DNA of 64,000 bases from Lagopus muta. Lineage: Eukaryota > Chordata > Aves > Galliformes > Phasianidae. Shown piece after piece: positions 1 through 12,690 of the stretch (positions are counted from its first letter, which is position 1; every line of letters begins with the position of its first letter). The notes beneath the pieces were generated by a model. The model ran no database searches. It saw only the letters and a program-made list of their open reading frames with translations, and was not told where the DNA came from. The position numbers and the translations under genes were made by a program. Location: positions 56,258,578 to 56,322,577 of the forward strand of contig NC_064438.1 in the NCBI RefSeq assembly GCF_023343835.1. The letters are read 5' to 3'.

Positions 1-47
1 CAAAGAGGGATGGTGGGACCAGCTCCCCAGAGCTCCCAGGTACTTAC

Positions 48-566
48 TGGTGCTTGTGCTAGTGCCGATGGTGTTGATGGTGGTGGGGACGGAGGAGGAG
101 GAGTAGAGGGGCAGATGGCCGTTCTCGCAGGCCAGGTTTTTGTCCTGCCAGCTGGAAGCGCTGACGCTTATGCCCGAGTCTCGAGAGTTTTGCCATCCGT
201 TGAGTTTATCATCGGAGTTCTGTCTTTGGTGATAGTAGTGAGTCTGCCCGTAGTCCACAGAGTCCGAACGGCCCCTGCCCTGGCTGCCAAAGGTCCCCGA
301 CGTGCGGTCCTCCAGGTGGTTGAGCCACATGGCCAGAGCGCTGCGGTCCTCCAGTGAGGTGGCCGGGTGGATCAAGGCGTAGGACAACAGCTGCCTGCTC
401 TCCTCGATGTGTTGGTTGTGTTCGATCGAGTGGGCAAGGATTTTAGGCAAGAGTTTCATGTATTCGACTTTCGCTTCGATGTTTCCGGGCTTCAGTAAAG
501 GCAGGTGGGTTAACAATAGGGATATCACTTTATCCTTGGATTCCTGTTGCCATTGGTTAATGATTC
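48..566 (-). CDS. SAMD4A: SAMD4A coding exon 2 (residues 66-238)
   Basis: A 519-bp exon between acceptor ...ttcaacag|GA and donor ACCA|gtaagta. It encodes [13 protein letters not shown]... through [13 protein letters not shown], the [10 protein letters not shown] segment, a Ser-rich [20 protein letters not shown] linker and [13 protein letters not shown]. Residues 67 to about 150 form the alpha-helical Smaug-similarity part; the rest is low-complexity and probably disordered and phosphorylatable. The reading frame is fully open on the minus strand. It is an unusually large internal exon preceded by a 40-kb intron, with a CR1 element only about 75 bp upstream of its 3' splice site. Confidence 0.95.
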
Positions 567-640
567 CTGTTGAAGGAATTGGGGGGAAAAAAAACGAGAA
601 TTGAGAAATCAGCAAACAGATCTAATGAATAAATGAATGG

Positions 641-832
641 ACTGGAACAGGTTGCCCAAGGAGGCTGTGGATGCCCCATCCCTGCAGGCATTCAAGGCCA
701 GGCTGGATGTGGCTCTGGGCAGCCTGGGCTGCTGGTTGGCGACCTGCACACAGCAGGGGGTTGGAACTGGATGAGCACTGTGCTCCTTTGCAACCCAGGC
801 CATTCTATGATATTATATGATATGATATGACT
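641..832 (+). mobile_element. CR1 LINE 3' fragment
   Basis: Typical avian CR1 3' end: gttgcccaaggaggctgtgg motif, then cattcaaggccaggctggatg, and a decayed terminal ATTCTATGAT/ATATGATATGA tail. Lies about 75 bp upstream (in gene sense) of SAMD4A exon 2, antisense to the gene. Confidence 0.9.
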
Positions 833-1619
833 CAGAGAGGGTAAATACAACATGACAAAGGGATCCCTGTGTGCGTGATGCCACAGCACAAATTTCTGTC
901 AAGCAGGGAGTCACTGCTCTTCAAATTCAGGACCGACAGCCACCGGGCATCCTGCACCCATAGGGAGTGAAAAGGAGCTGGCACAGGGTGTGAGCCCTAA
1001 AGAAAAGTCAGCATTCCACAGGGACATGAGGTGTGGGACAAGCAAGCCAAAGTGTGCAGAGTGACAACCTGCCTGCAGGAATTCAAGGAAGGGCTGCGTT
1101 GTAGCAACTGCAGGGCTGTTGTTAGCTCGTGGCAGTTGGGAGAGGCTTTGGAAGAGCAGAGGAAAAAAAAAAACATGGGGTCTAGCTTAAAAAATATGCA
1201 AACAGAGAAGACAGGGAATTACAAACTGGTCACTCAACTCATGCGCCTGGAAAACTGATGGAACAAATAATGAAACAAGCTACTTGTAAGTACTCAGAAG
1301 ATAACAAGATGATAAGTGACTGCTGACACAGATTTGTCAAGAACAATTTAATTTCCCTCTGCGACAGAGTAACTGGCCTGCGAATAGCTGGAGCAGCAGC
1401 AAGCACCGTATGTCTTGATGTTCATCAGACGCTGCTGCACACAGCTTCCTTGCCAGCAACGCAGAGAGACACACTCAGGTGGAACAGCCGCCATGTGGGC
1501 ACAAGGCTCATCAGAAAACCATATGGGAGTTGTCAGGAGTGGTGACCCACTGTCAGCGGGGAGGTGAGCTCAGCAGGGAGCCCTGGACCCACTGATGCTA
1601 CTTGGAGTTTTGTTAGTGA
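833..1619. other. Intronic sequence, nothing recognised
   Basis: Unique-looking intronic DNA with no credible exon, RNA gene or repeat that I can name. Confidence 0.6.
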
Positions 1620-1885
1620 TAAAATCATAGCATCATTTAGGTTGGAAGAGACGTCCAAGATCCCCAAGCCCAATCATCAGGCCACCCCACCGTGCCCACT
1701 GCCCCTGTCCCTCAGTGCCACAACTCCATGGCTCTGGAACACCTCCAGGGATGGTGACCCCACCACTCCTGGACAGCTGTGCCACTCCATCACTGCTGTT
1801 TCGGAGAATTTTTTCCTAATATCCAAGCTGACCCTCCCTTGGAGCAACTTGAGGGCCATAACCTCTCATCTATCAATAGGGTGAT
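1620..1885 (-). mobile_element. CR1 LINE 3' fragment
   Basis: Reverse orientation: starts with the aaaatcatagcatc tail, then ggttggaagagacg, and the ggaacacctccagggatggtgacccc block. A more diverged CR1 subfamily. Confidence 0.85.
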
Positions 1886-2049
1886 GTGATAGATGTATTT
1901 GATGTACGCATCCATGAAATGAAGATTTCGATGTCCACCTGTAGGGTCAGCCCACCAGCTTGGGAAGACCCAAGCGCAGCAATCAACCCAACACTTCCAA
2001 CACCTTATTACACCACGACCCTAAAAAAGGCACTGCTCAGCATCCAGCT

Positions 2050-2352
2050 AACATAATCACAGAATGGCCCGGGTTGGAAGGGGCCTCAAGGATCATGAAG
2101 CTCCAACCCCCCACCACACGCAGGGCCACCAACCACCACATTTCACAGCAGCCCAGGCTGCCCAGGGCCCCATCCAACCTGGCCTTGAACACCTCCAGGG
2201 ATGGACGGGGCATCACAGCCTCTCTGGGCAGCTGTTCCAGCACCTCACCACTCTCACAGCACAGAACTTCCCACTGACATCCAACCTCCATCTGCCCTTC
2301 CTCAACTTCAAACCATTTCCCCTTGTCCTGCTGTTATCTCCCCTTTCAAAGA
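2050..2352 (-). mobile_element. CR1 LINE 3' fragment
   Basis: Reverse copy: cacagaatggcccgggttgg tail, then accacctccagggatgg and ctctgggcagctgttccagc. Same subfamily as the copies at 55800, 57436 and 60271. Confidence 0.9.
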
Positions 2353-2465
2353 GATGAAACAAACAAACCCTAAAGTCAGCTCCCTGACACAAACACCAGT
2401 GAGCAGCAGCAAACAGCACTCTGGCTTCACATTCCCATTTCCAGGCATGCAACTGTTTTAATAGG

Positions 2466-2484
2466 AAGCCACTAGATGGCTTGC
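2466..2484 (+). promoter_or_regulatory. Candidate CTCF motif (plus orientation)
   Basis: GCCACTAGATGGC (2468-2480) matches the CTCF core CCACTAGRKGGC. Motif inspection only; occupancy unknown. Confidence 0.4.
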
Positions 2485-3109
2485 TGGAAGCGCTGCTGGC
2501 TCTCCCTGGAACTTTCTGCAGTGGCACACGCTTCCCTGCAGCCCCAGCCTCCTCCCCATCCCTGCTCACCATCGTGTGACGCAGCTTTGGGTGGGACAGA
2601 ACCCCGGTTCTGGCAGCAGAACCGAGATGTTGGCGCTCAGTGCATGCGGACATGTGCACGCTCTGCTGCTTAAGAAGTGGATTTGGAAAAGCAACACTCA
2701 ACCTAAGTACACTTGTAGGGAATACAGAAGTGCAGCAAGAGGCTGGGTGCATTCTGCTGTGGATACATAACATTTTGGGTCATAATTCACTGTTCTGAAC
2801 TCTTCTAGCTGGCCACTGTTTGGGGGATCTGAGCATGATCTCTCTGCCAAGAGAGATCTCACCATTACTCTTACCAAGTAATCGGGTGCTCTGCATGGGA
2901 CCACTCTCAAAACACTCTGGTGCAGCTCTGCTTTTTCACACAGAGTAATTAAACACAAACAGAAAAGCAAGAAGAGTGTTAAAGACCCTTTGCCTCCAGA
3001 AGATCCTAGTAGGGAATTTGGGATTATTTGGGGTAACCTTCTCAGTGAGAACAGCCCATGCAGTTTTCCTGTGCCTGTAGCTCTGGGTTGTTAACCCTCC
3101 CCAGCACAG

Positions 3110-3182
3110 AGGGTTGGAGCTCCATGATCTTTAAGGTCCCCTCCAACTTAAACCATTCTGCCATTCTTTGATGATCCTATGA
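3110..3182 (+). mobile_element. CR1 tail fragment
   Basis: Short remnant: gggttggagctccatgatc, then a diverged tail with attctgccattctttgatg. Confidence 0.65.
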
Positions 3183-3808
3183 CCAACCTCATCACCATCA
3201 CTTCTGGCCCTTGCTATCTTTTCCATCATTTCCACAGTTTGCAAAGGCAATATGAAGCTGAAGACTTACTGTACAAAGCTGATGAAGGCAGATTTGTGCT
3301 GCAAGGCCAACAGGATGACCACACACCCAGTCACTGACAGAGCTCCTGCTTGGGACACTTGCTTTGAGCACCCAAGAGGTTTTAAGGGTTGAAATAACAA
3401 GTCCTAAAGGATGGAGACCTTATCCCAGAGCTGTGGATGAGGGGTGGGCAACCTCAGCAGGAGCTGTTGCCAAAATCAGCCTCCCATGATCAGGTGGGAC
3501 TTAACTTGTGTCCCAGCTGCCAGCTCTCCCAGTCCCTACATGCTGCCTGCGATGCTCACAGGTCACAGGTGTGGACACTAATGAGATAACAGCCTCATTA
3601 GTTCCTCTAGGTGCTGCTTCAACAACACTTGATGCTCTCTGAGGCAAAAATAAAACCTCTGGTTGCTTGAAGGAATGCCAGGGATATAAAAGATATTCAG
3701 ATATTTGCAACAGCCATGTAAAGTGCCATGTGAAACTGCAGTCTCATTTATCCTTCCAGAGTGGTATGCCTGCCACAGAGCAAAGCACAGGGGGTGCCAG
3801 CCTCAGAT

Positions 3809-3910
3809 ATCACAGAATGGCCAGGGCTGGAAGGGACGTCAAGGATCATGAATCTCCAACCCTTCTGCCACATGCAGGGCCACCAACCTCCACCCATATC
3901 ACTGGGTCCT
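3809..3910 (-). mobile_element. CR1 tail fragment
   Basis: Reverse tail tcacagaatggccagggctgg followed by gacgtcaaggatcatgaatc; truncated after about 100 bp. Confidence 0.8.
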
Positions 3911-6282
3911 TCTATTAAGGCTGAAGCTCATGCTGCTTTATGAGCAGATGCAGTGGGGAGACAGCAGAGAGAGCACTCTTGTCCTCTCAGCCTTCCTCCA
4001 TCAAAACAATGTCTGGTGTTTAGAAAGCTCAAAGTAGGCAATACCTGTTTGTTTGTTTGTTTGCTCCATTCTAATTTTTGCAAGCAGCCTTCTAGCTTCA
4101 AGTTGGAAACCAGTGACCCTGCACAGAAGGATGGGCTGCCAGCACACTCTCAGGGATGCATTTGCTCATTAGCGGTGATGTCTCCGAGGAACAATGAAAT
4201 GCATGATATCTCTTGAGTGCTTAAAATAAAAAACAACAACCCCAGCCAAGATAAACCTTTTCATTTTGAAAGCAGAAGGGAGAGCTTTGTGGCAGAAATT
4301 GGGTTATGCTCCTATTGTCGTACGCAAGTTATCGCATTTCACAAGTGAAGTAGACAAATGTGTCAGCTGAGGCTTTGACAAAGCGGGCAAGATGAATGAT
4401 GTGCGATTTATGAGCCAGACACCAGCCTATAATGAGTAACAAGGACAACAATTAAAGACTGCAAGTGTTTTAAAAGCTGCCCAAGGATTTTCTGAATGAC
4501 AAAGAGTATGTTTAAATAGCAGGCTTGGTATCATTGCTCCACAATGGTAAGTCAGTGCATTTAAGGGCTCCTGTTGTCAGTGAATTACTCTTAAATTACT
4601 GTTTTATTATACCCTTGTTTTCAGTTTAACAACATATTCCACAAAAAGTTCTCAAAAACACATTCAGATGATTTGCACAAGCAAGAAATGACTAAGAGTT
4701 AGTAAGCTCCATGTATCTGAAGGGCACTGACTAAGCAGGACACCTCCGGAATGGCCAAACAGATCAGTGCTCCCAGCTCTACCCAAGGACTAAAAACAGA
4801 GTTTCTATCAAAAATTGATACTGGGATCCCTGATCTTGCATGGGATGTGCCCCAGCATTGGGGTCTTGGAGGAGGAACGGAGCCCAACTGACCGAACCCT
4901 CCTAGGGATGGACTAAACTGAGGATGGACTACACCCCAGGTACACCACTGCATCTACTTGGAGCGAGCCTGAAATTGGCTGCCCTGGTGCACATAATGGC
5001 TATTTCTGGGCGTGCAGGAAGGGCAAAAAATGCCCACCTAGAGAAACTCTTCCTCAGCAACATTCCCAGAAGAGCTTCCCATTGTTTGCAGTTTCCTGCA
5101 TCACCACTGCGGCCCTGGCACTGCTGCAGGGCACAGCTCAGTGGAAGCATCCACTCTTTTTGGCATAAAAAACAGCACTTGGACCTCTCCTGCTTCACAA
5201 AGCTCCAGCAGCACACGTATTAACAGCCCTACAGTGTCTTTGGGCACACGCCATCTTCCAGGGAAGTGCCATCACCAAGAGGCAAACAGCACCCCTATTC
5301 TTAACGGCCATTTGTTCCCACGTGTCTCAAACACTTGCCTTGATTTCCATTTGGATTTTGATGAGTTAAGCTTGAATTTATCTTTTTTTTTTTGCTTCTG
5401 GATGAACTGCAGTCTGATTTAACCAGATCTCACGTTCTGCATCTTCTCAAGACACTTGTGAACCTGTGCTCAAGCCTCCTTCCATTCTTGTTTCCCTTAA
5501 GTTCCACAGAAGATAAAAGCTGCATCTCTAGCAGGATGTGACTCCACATTCATTAATCCTGAGACCATCGTAATGCTTCTGCTGGCTCTGTGACTTCCAG
5601 AGGCCACACTGATCAGCTGTTATTTGGCTTAGTATTAAGTTTGAGTGGAACAGAGTGACCAATCCCAACCCTACACAGAGTGGTTTGAAAACAAGAGAGC
5701 AAAAAAAGAAGTCAGATCTTGGCCAGAAGACACAGCACGTTGTTTCAGTGGATTTACATCATTTTCTCCCTACATAAGGCCCAATCAAAAGAGCAACATT
5801 CAAGCAAACCAAGTGAGAACCCTGCTGGAAACCCTCTCTGTACCCCTTCCAGAACACATCAATACCCCCACCATTAAAAATTGGCAGCCTTCCCCTGCAT
5901 GAGAGGCCAATAATAAGTATTTCAGCATGTGCCTTTGCTTTATGGCAACTGATGCTAATTAAAAAAAATATATCTCGACGACGAAGATTTCTGCAGACCT
6001 GTCAATTGCAGCAGATAGATACAAGCTGTGAGCACGGCTCTTGCTTGAAAATATGGTGAACCCAAATCCTGCTCCTTGTCTCACCAAAACCAAGGCTCTC
6101 ACCTATGCAGGTCTTGGGAAAAAATGTGGGAAGTGGTGAGCAAGCTCTATTCCTGTAGGAAATGTTGGCAAGGAGATGGGAAAAGGAGGTCTCAAAGCAA
6201 GCAGAAACCAGGAAGGCTTGTGGGCTGGACTGCCCACCTCAACACCTACAAAACCCAATGGTCTGCAGTTGCTTCATTCTAT
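3911..6282. other. Unique intronic block
   Basis: No repeat or exon recognised, apart from a short (TTTG)n run near 4046-4062. The AT-rich part 4200-4700 is free of CR1 and could hold a conserved non-coding element; that would need alignment. Confidence 0.45.
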
Positions 6283-6535
6283 AGGATGAGAAGTAATGCA
6301 TTCAAGCTGTGCCAGGGAAGGTTCAGGTTGGATACTAGGAAGAATTTCTTCTCCAAAAAAGTAATGAGACAGTGGCACAGCTGCCCAGGGAGTGGTGGGG
6401 TCACCGTCCCTGGAGGTGTTCAGAGAAGGTGGAGATGTGGCACTGAGGGACATGGGTAACAGGCATGGTGGGATGGATTGGAGTTGGGGATCCTGAAGTC
6501 TCTTCCAACCTGAATGATTCTGTCATTCTATAATG
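6283..6535 (+). mobile_element. CR1 LINE 3' fragment
   Basis: Sense copy: ttcaggttggatactaggaag, a diverged ggcacagctgcccaggg block, then cttccaacctgaatgattctg tail. Confidence 0.85.
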
Positions 6536-8341
6536 CATCACAACAAGGCAATTACCAAACTGCCCCTTCCTCTACCTGGTTGATTTCCATGCAGATGATC
6601 TCAAAGGACAAATGGATCTTTTGCCATCAGCACCCACTACAAGGGGACGGACAGACAGCAATCTGCGCCTTCAGCCATGAAAAGCCCATATACAGCACCC
6701 ATCCTCCAGCACCCCAACCAGTGCATACTTCAGACTCAATGGAAAATGTGTTGGTTATGCTCTGCAACCCATGGGTCCTCTTGGCACTGGCGCTCCTCTG
6801 TGCTGCCAACAGCAACCTCACATTCAACAGGGATAAAAATATATCAAGCACTTTCCTAACATTTTGTTTTCATCTGGCAGAAAAGCTCAGAGCAGAAGGG
6901 GAGATCAACAGGCCGTGGTGGATGGCGAGGAAGAAAGAGGAGATGCCATAAAAATGGAGCAAGAGCGATGGGCACTGCATGGAGGGGGCTGGAGAAGTCC
7001 CAGTGCAGGCAACACCAGTCCCTTGGAAAAGCAAAGGCAAGAACCAGGCAGCAAAAGCAAATGTTTGTGACTGTAGCCACAGTGCTGAGAGAAGCACAGA
7101 GGACTTCAGGATGGAGGATCTTCACTGTCTTTAATGAAGGAGATTAAGGACCTCCATGTAAACTACACGATATCCCTTCAACAGGCAAACTCTTCAGCAC
7201 CCATCTCCAAGGCAGCAGGATGGGCTCGCTGGCACTGATGGGCTGCAAGCTCCAAAGAGCTCCCTGACCATCATCAGCCATATTTTTGTGCTGGAGGTCA
7301 GGTCCCCGCAGCTCTGAAATGAAGGTACCCTGGTGCAGAAGTAGATGGGCATGGAAGAGCATCGCAGGGCTGGCTGCTGTGTCTTGAATGCACTTTGATT
7401 CTGAAAAACAGCCAAGTTCTTCCAACTCTCCTATGCAAGCCACTCTGAGGTGCTGCTGGCCATACGACATGCAGCTTATGGCAAAAACAAACCAAAGCAA
7501 ACCACAAAACCCCAGTTCTTTGGAGGCTGTGACATGAGCCCAACTTTGCCCTTTTAAATGCAGTACACCAAACCCTCCAAAGCATCGTCAGCCCTGTCAA
7601 TGGTCTGCTTCACAGTGAATGTTCCCTTTCTTGCATGGAAGACATCACTGCAAAGGATGCTCCCAGATGGAGCAAAACACTCCTTGTTTTGTTCAGCAGC
7701 AGAATGAACTGGGAGATCCCTACACAAAATGTCCCTTAATTCACACAGAGCTACAGGGACAGAAGAGCCTGGCTCCACTGTGCTGGAGAATGAGTAGAAG
7801 GAAAAAAGATTTTCACTTTTAACACTGCTTTCTCCCTAAACGCAGTGACCTTCCAGAGCTCCAGTTCTTGTGAATCCATTCGTACAAACCCAGAACCAAT
7901 GTACTTTTAGCACTGGAGAATCGAATGGCACAAGCATTATGTGTGTGTGCTTCTGCAGACAGCAACAAGAATGAAGATTTTTCCTAGCACCTATTTCCTA
8001 GCACCACTAGGGTCATCAACCCAAAGCAGACTTTCAGGAAATCCACTGGGAGCATGAGTCTTTTTCCACAACATAATAAATACCAAGCTGAAGTTTGCTC
8101 CATTTTCACACCATGCATCTGGTGGGAAGTTTACGGGCTTGTTTTCTAGGCCATAACTGTCGCACATTTTTGCTGTGGAGCATAAAACCACGTATTATCA
8201 TAATACTCCCTAGCAACATGATTTTTAATTCAGTGCAGAGCTTTGCAACGTGGAGAGCATCTCACTGAGTCACAGCTAAGACAACATGCTGGGAAACCTC
8301 ATCAAAAGCCCCACAGGTGCCACAGGGACCCAGACCATGCT
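6536..8341. other. Intronic sequence, nothing recognised
   Basis: Many short chance ORFs overlap in several frames; none shows a protein family, flanking splice sites or codon bias I can support. Confidence 0.5.
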
Positions 8342-8395
8342 GATCACAGAATCACAGAATGGCTTGGGTTTAAAGGGACCTCAAAGATCTGATGA
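8342..8395 (-). mobile_element. CR1 tail remnant
   Basis: Only the last ~50 bp: atcacagaatcacagaatgg, then cttgggtttaaagggacctc. Confidence 0.7.
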
Positions 8396-9062
8396 ACGAT
8401 GGCATTCAGTTTCAATGCAATGAAATACCTGGGAAAGACAAATTAGCATCCCGAATTTCGTCAGCTGCGGTCCAGAAGGCTCAACCTTGTTGAGCAGTGA
8501 CAGCATAGATGGAAGCAGTGCCAACGGATGTGAATCGGGGCTGAAGAGTGAAAATCCCACAAGTTCTGTCTGACTTGGACAGAAAAATGTGGGAAATGAT
8601 GCAGTGTCAGAAATCAGAGCTCAGAGCTGGCCAAGGTACCACCTCTGCACTTCTTATGCAAAGCCCAAGAGGAGGCCAGATGCTCACCAGGGCATGGGAA
8701 AAAGAACATGCTGCAAGGAATGACCAACAGGAGTGGATCAGAGACTCACGTGCTTGAGATTCAAACAGAACAGGAGCCTCCAGACATGTCCTGGTGGTTT
8801 CTGAAGCATTCCTTGCCTCATCCCTATGCACTGTAGGGTAGCAATGAGCCATGGGCACGAGCACTTGCAGTCTTCGATATCGCTCAGAGATCCCAAAACA
8901 CTTTCCCAACTCAGGCTGGAGGAGAAGCAAACCCCAACTGAAGCTCAAGCAGGCAGCCCGTCACCAGACAAGGCCTCACAGTGCTAGTTTCTATTTATTT
9001 GCTGGAGCACACGAGCTCCTTGTGGGCACTGGAGGCATCGTGCTCCCAAGCCCAGAGAACTA

Positions 9063-9205
9063 TGGATACCCATTCCTGGAGGTGTTCAAAGATGGGGCCC
9101 TGGGCAGATTGATCTGGTGTCTGATATAGTGGCTAGCAACCAGCCCATGGCATTGGAGTTGGAACTGGAGGTCCCTCCCATCCCAAGCCATTCTATGACT
9201 GTATC
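9063..9205 (+). mobile_element. CR1 LINE 3' fragment
   Basis: Sense copy: tggatacccattcctggagg, ttcaaagatggggccctggg, ending ccattctatgactgt. Confidence 0.8.
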
Positions 9206-9699
9206 TGCTGATGGAGGAAAGCAGCTGAAAAAGCAAGGGGACATTCTGTATGGGACGAGGGAAGGTAGCAACGACACCAAAATGTGGTTTCAGTGCTGTT
9301 CCTGGGCCATAAGAGGAAGAGAGGAGGGAATCCAGCACATCCTGAGCATGCAATGCCGCGACAGAAATACCGAGATGGCCGTCCCTGCAGTGGGACAAAG
9401 ATATCCCTGCTGCTGGGTCGGATGGCTGCTGGGATGGGTCAGTGAGGATTAAAAGCACAAATGGAAAAGGGTGCCTCCAGCTGCCCCGTGGCCTCCTGCA
9501 GCTTGGGATTGCAGCAACAGCAGAACTTGGAGGGTTTTGCTGCTTTGGGAAGCATGGGGTGCAGATGGTAGATGAGCTCACTGCTTCTACTTGCCTTGGG
9601 GTTACATTGCTCATGTGCCTCTGCTTGTCCTCCTGTCCAAGTTTTGAGTGGAATTTCTTAGGATATAGGAAGCCAAACGTAACAAAGCACGTGACAAAG

Positions 9700-9812
9700 G
9701 GCAGAGGTGGCTGGGGGAGCGGGGGACATGGTGCTGCTGGGTTGGGGTTGGACTTGGTGATCTTGAAGGTCTTTTCCAACCTGAACAATTCTGTGATTCT
9801 ATGATTCTGTGC
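9700..9812 (+). mobile_element. CR1 tail fragment
   Basis: ggttggacttggtgatcttg, then tccaacctgaacaattctg and two copies of the terminal GTGATTCTAT-type octamer. Confidence 0.8.
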
Positions 9813-10059
9813 CTTCCATAACTCTTCTCTGAGCCCAGTGCATAAAAACACCCAAAGCTTCATTACTTTCAGCAGGGAGATTACAGGCAAAAGCACACAC
9901 GCTGAGGAAGCACTCCTCTGACTTCTTCATTTCAATTGCAAAAAGCCTTTTAGCAAAAGCTCAATTGAAATGCAGATAAGTTTCTTCAAAGGCTATAAAA
10001 AAAATATTATCTGGATGTCATAACTGTGTTGCCTAACATGGATAAAGGATTTAGAAGGG

Positions 10060-10880
10060 GGAAAATACTAAAAATAAGTTATGAAGAGTATGTAAGGTAT
10101 TGATATACAGCACATGGTTTCAACTGTTAATCATTGAACAGATTCCAGTGTAAAAATAAAGAGACTGGAGCTGCACATAATGGAGGAGTTGCTCTATTTA
10201 TAAACTTCTCTGTGCAAAGGGCAGCGAGGGCCGGGGCGAGCGGGCAGCGAGGCGGAGGGCTGTGCGACCCAGCACATCTTTTGAGGGAAAAGAAGGAGAT
10301 TTTTTTCTTCACTTCAGCGTTGTCAACAAAATCCAAGCGAGTTGTACGAGGGGCCGTGTGTTCCACGTGACCGTCAGCATTTGCAGCTACTGCATGTGAC
10401 AGCTCTCCCAATTTAGCCCGCAACTGACTCCCTCTGACCTGCAATAACACCACTCCCAAATTAGAGCCCTCCATTTGGCTTGGCTTTGCGCCGGCCCGGG
10501 GAGCGACATAAAGCATCCTTTTTCTCTCTCCCCCCCCCCCCCCCCACTGAACATTCATAATCCCATCCTTCGACTCTGCCAACTCAAACCCCAGCTCTGG
10601 GCTCTTTTAGCTTTTTCCTCTTCTTTTTGGGGGGTGAAGGGAGCGTGGGGCAGCAACAGAGGCGGGTGGAAAAACACCAAGAGATGAAAACAACAACAAA
10701 ATCAGCCCAAAAATTCCAACTCGGTGACATTCAGCTGGAAAAGCTCAATGACTCACATGCAAATAAAATCTGCCTGAATTCGCCGCTGCATGACGCAGGC
10801 CGCTGGCTTCGACATAAAAAGGCCGCGATGAAATCATCCACCATTCAATTCCAGCTTGGAAGGCGGTGAAAAAAGCGGCC
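10060..10880. promoter_or_regulatory. Candidate intronic enhancer with muscle-type motifs
   Basis: CR1-free block with locally raised CpG (10210-10270). It has two exact MEF2 consensus sites, CTAAAAATAA (10068-10077) and CTATTTATAA (10194-10203). It also has an E-box/USF site CACGTGAC (near 10366), a CAGCTG E-box (10732-10737), AP-1 TGACTCA (10749-10755) next to octamer ATGCAAAT (10757-10764), and a CArG-like CATAAAAAGG (10813-10822). Function is inferred from motif density only. Confidence 0.35.
10531..10546. repeat. Poly-C run
   Basis: About 16 consecutive C following a TCTCTC tract; typical of avian genomes and prone to sequencing error. Confidence 0.9.
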
Positions 10881-11388
10881 GCATCAGCGCGGCTCCCTCG
10901 GCTTAATAGGAAACACTAAGGAAGGAAGCAGAGCAGGGTGAGAACATCCCCGTTCTCCCCTCCTTCCCCCCGGCACCTCACGCCATCCGTCGGCATGGCC
11001 TCTCGGCTCTGGGCGCTGGCAGGCCGCTCTCTGACTAGCTCAAAAGTGAAATAAAAATAAAACGTGGCGACGTAGGAAGGCGAAGCCTCGCTTCTCCCAG
11101 TGGCTTCTTGCAGAGATTTCTGCCCTGGCCTTTGCAGAGCGCTGCGATGTTGTGTAATTCACATTTACAAACGCTGGAGAGGGTCCAGGTGCTGCCAGCA
11201 TCCCCCTATGCACATGGTAAATCTTAGCTCTTGGGTGTTCCCTTGCTTTGAAACACGATTGCTTTTTGCACGCTGCCTGACGCTCCTGCAGTGCTCTGGG
11301 GATGGTGTGCATGGGGCCCCCCAGCACTACCATTAACAGCTAAAATTAACAGAGGGAAGGGGTCAATCAACTCAGAAAGGTAATTTTC

Positions 11389-11525
11389 ATAGGACTGCAG
11401 AGCTGTCTGAGTTGGAAGGGATCCTTAAAGGACATCCAGTGCAACCCCCCTACAACAGACAGGGACACCCACAGCTCCACCAGGTGCTCAGAGCCCCATC
11501 CGGTCTGATGTCTTCAGGGACGGGA
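11389..11525 (-). mobile_element. CR1 tail fragment
   Basis: tcataggactgcagagctg, tgagttggaagggatcc, then ctccaccaggtgctcagagcc: a diverged reverse CR1. Confidence 0.7.
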
Positions 11526-12617
11526 CATCCATCATATCACTGGGCTACTGATGCTGAAGGCTCTCCAGAAGGCTCTTCCTGCTCCAGCTGAAAGAAGTCC
11601 TTAAAATGAGCATTGGCACCCCAAAATATTGCTCCAGGGCACAGCAAGTGTGCACCCACTGCTCACCCCAGCATCCGGTGAGGCCACACATGGTTTCAGC
11701 TGGGATAATGGAAGGAACGTCAGGGCACTCGGTGATGTCCTGAGTGCTGGTCCCCAAGGGGTTTCGTACCCAGCTGGATCCCAACCCGGTCCTGCAGTGA
11801 GGAGCAGGGAGACGAAGGTCCATAAAAGGGAACCAGGAGAAGCGAGACTCCTGCCAGCAAGCCTGCATTTGCTCTGCAGGAATCTGCACCTCCCCTGGAG
11901 GGAGAAAAATATAAATATCCAGAGGTCTGCAAGTGGGGAAAGGTTGGAAACACCCATACGGAGCCATCGGTAGAGCTGGGGCCATCTGGTCAGCCCCGGG
12001 CGAAGGGACACTGCCCTCCCCTCGCCACCAGATGCTAATTCCTTTCATCCTCATCCCGTGTAATTTTAGGTTTGGGAATGGGACCATCTGCCGGGGAGAT
12101 GCTCGGTTATTTCTGTCTGTGCCCTGCCTTTCGCCACTCCCTCTTTAAAGGAAATCCAAATCGGGCATCGTCGCACGCTGCGTTGCTCATCCCGTCCTCT
12201 AATCACGGCGTGCTAACGAGCAGCACGCTCTGCAAGGCTGGCACTCCTCAAAGCATGGGCTGTCATTATCTTCAAAGCACTTTTTTGTTCCTCCCCACAT
12301 CACCACCGCAAGGCGGTCATTATTCAATTCTTCTCAATCTGGTGGGCTTGGTTCACTCTCCTGGAGCCCGGCCAAGACGTGCACAGCAAAATTCAGCGCG
12401 GCCATAGGAAAGATAAAACAAACCCGTTCCTATCTTTGGATGCTCACAGGCCACTGCTGTTGCTTCCCGTCACACAGCGGACATGGAAATGTTAAAAATA
12501 AAGTGAATGCTGGAAACGCACCGGCCAATAATGTAATTTCCACATATTAAGAGGAAACAGAGCCTGACGAAAAAGGAGTTTCAAGGAAAGTTTTACTCAG
12601 CTACACATCCAAATCGT

Positions 12618-12690
12618 GCAATCACAGAATCGTTACGGTTGGGAAAGGCCACCAAGTCCAACTGCCAATCCATCACTACCATGTGTTTCA
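12618..12690 (-). mobile_element. CR1 tail fragment
   Basis: atcacagaatcgttacggttg followed by ccaccaagtccaactgcc; short reverse remnant. Confidence 0.7.

Noticed and set aside
10-357. Plus-strand ORF at the window start
   Set aside because: Antisense shadow of SAMD4A exon 2.
9060-9896. 278-codon minus-strand ORF
   Set aside because: Overlaps two CR1 fragments in antisense; sequence is CR1 and chance translation.
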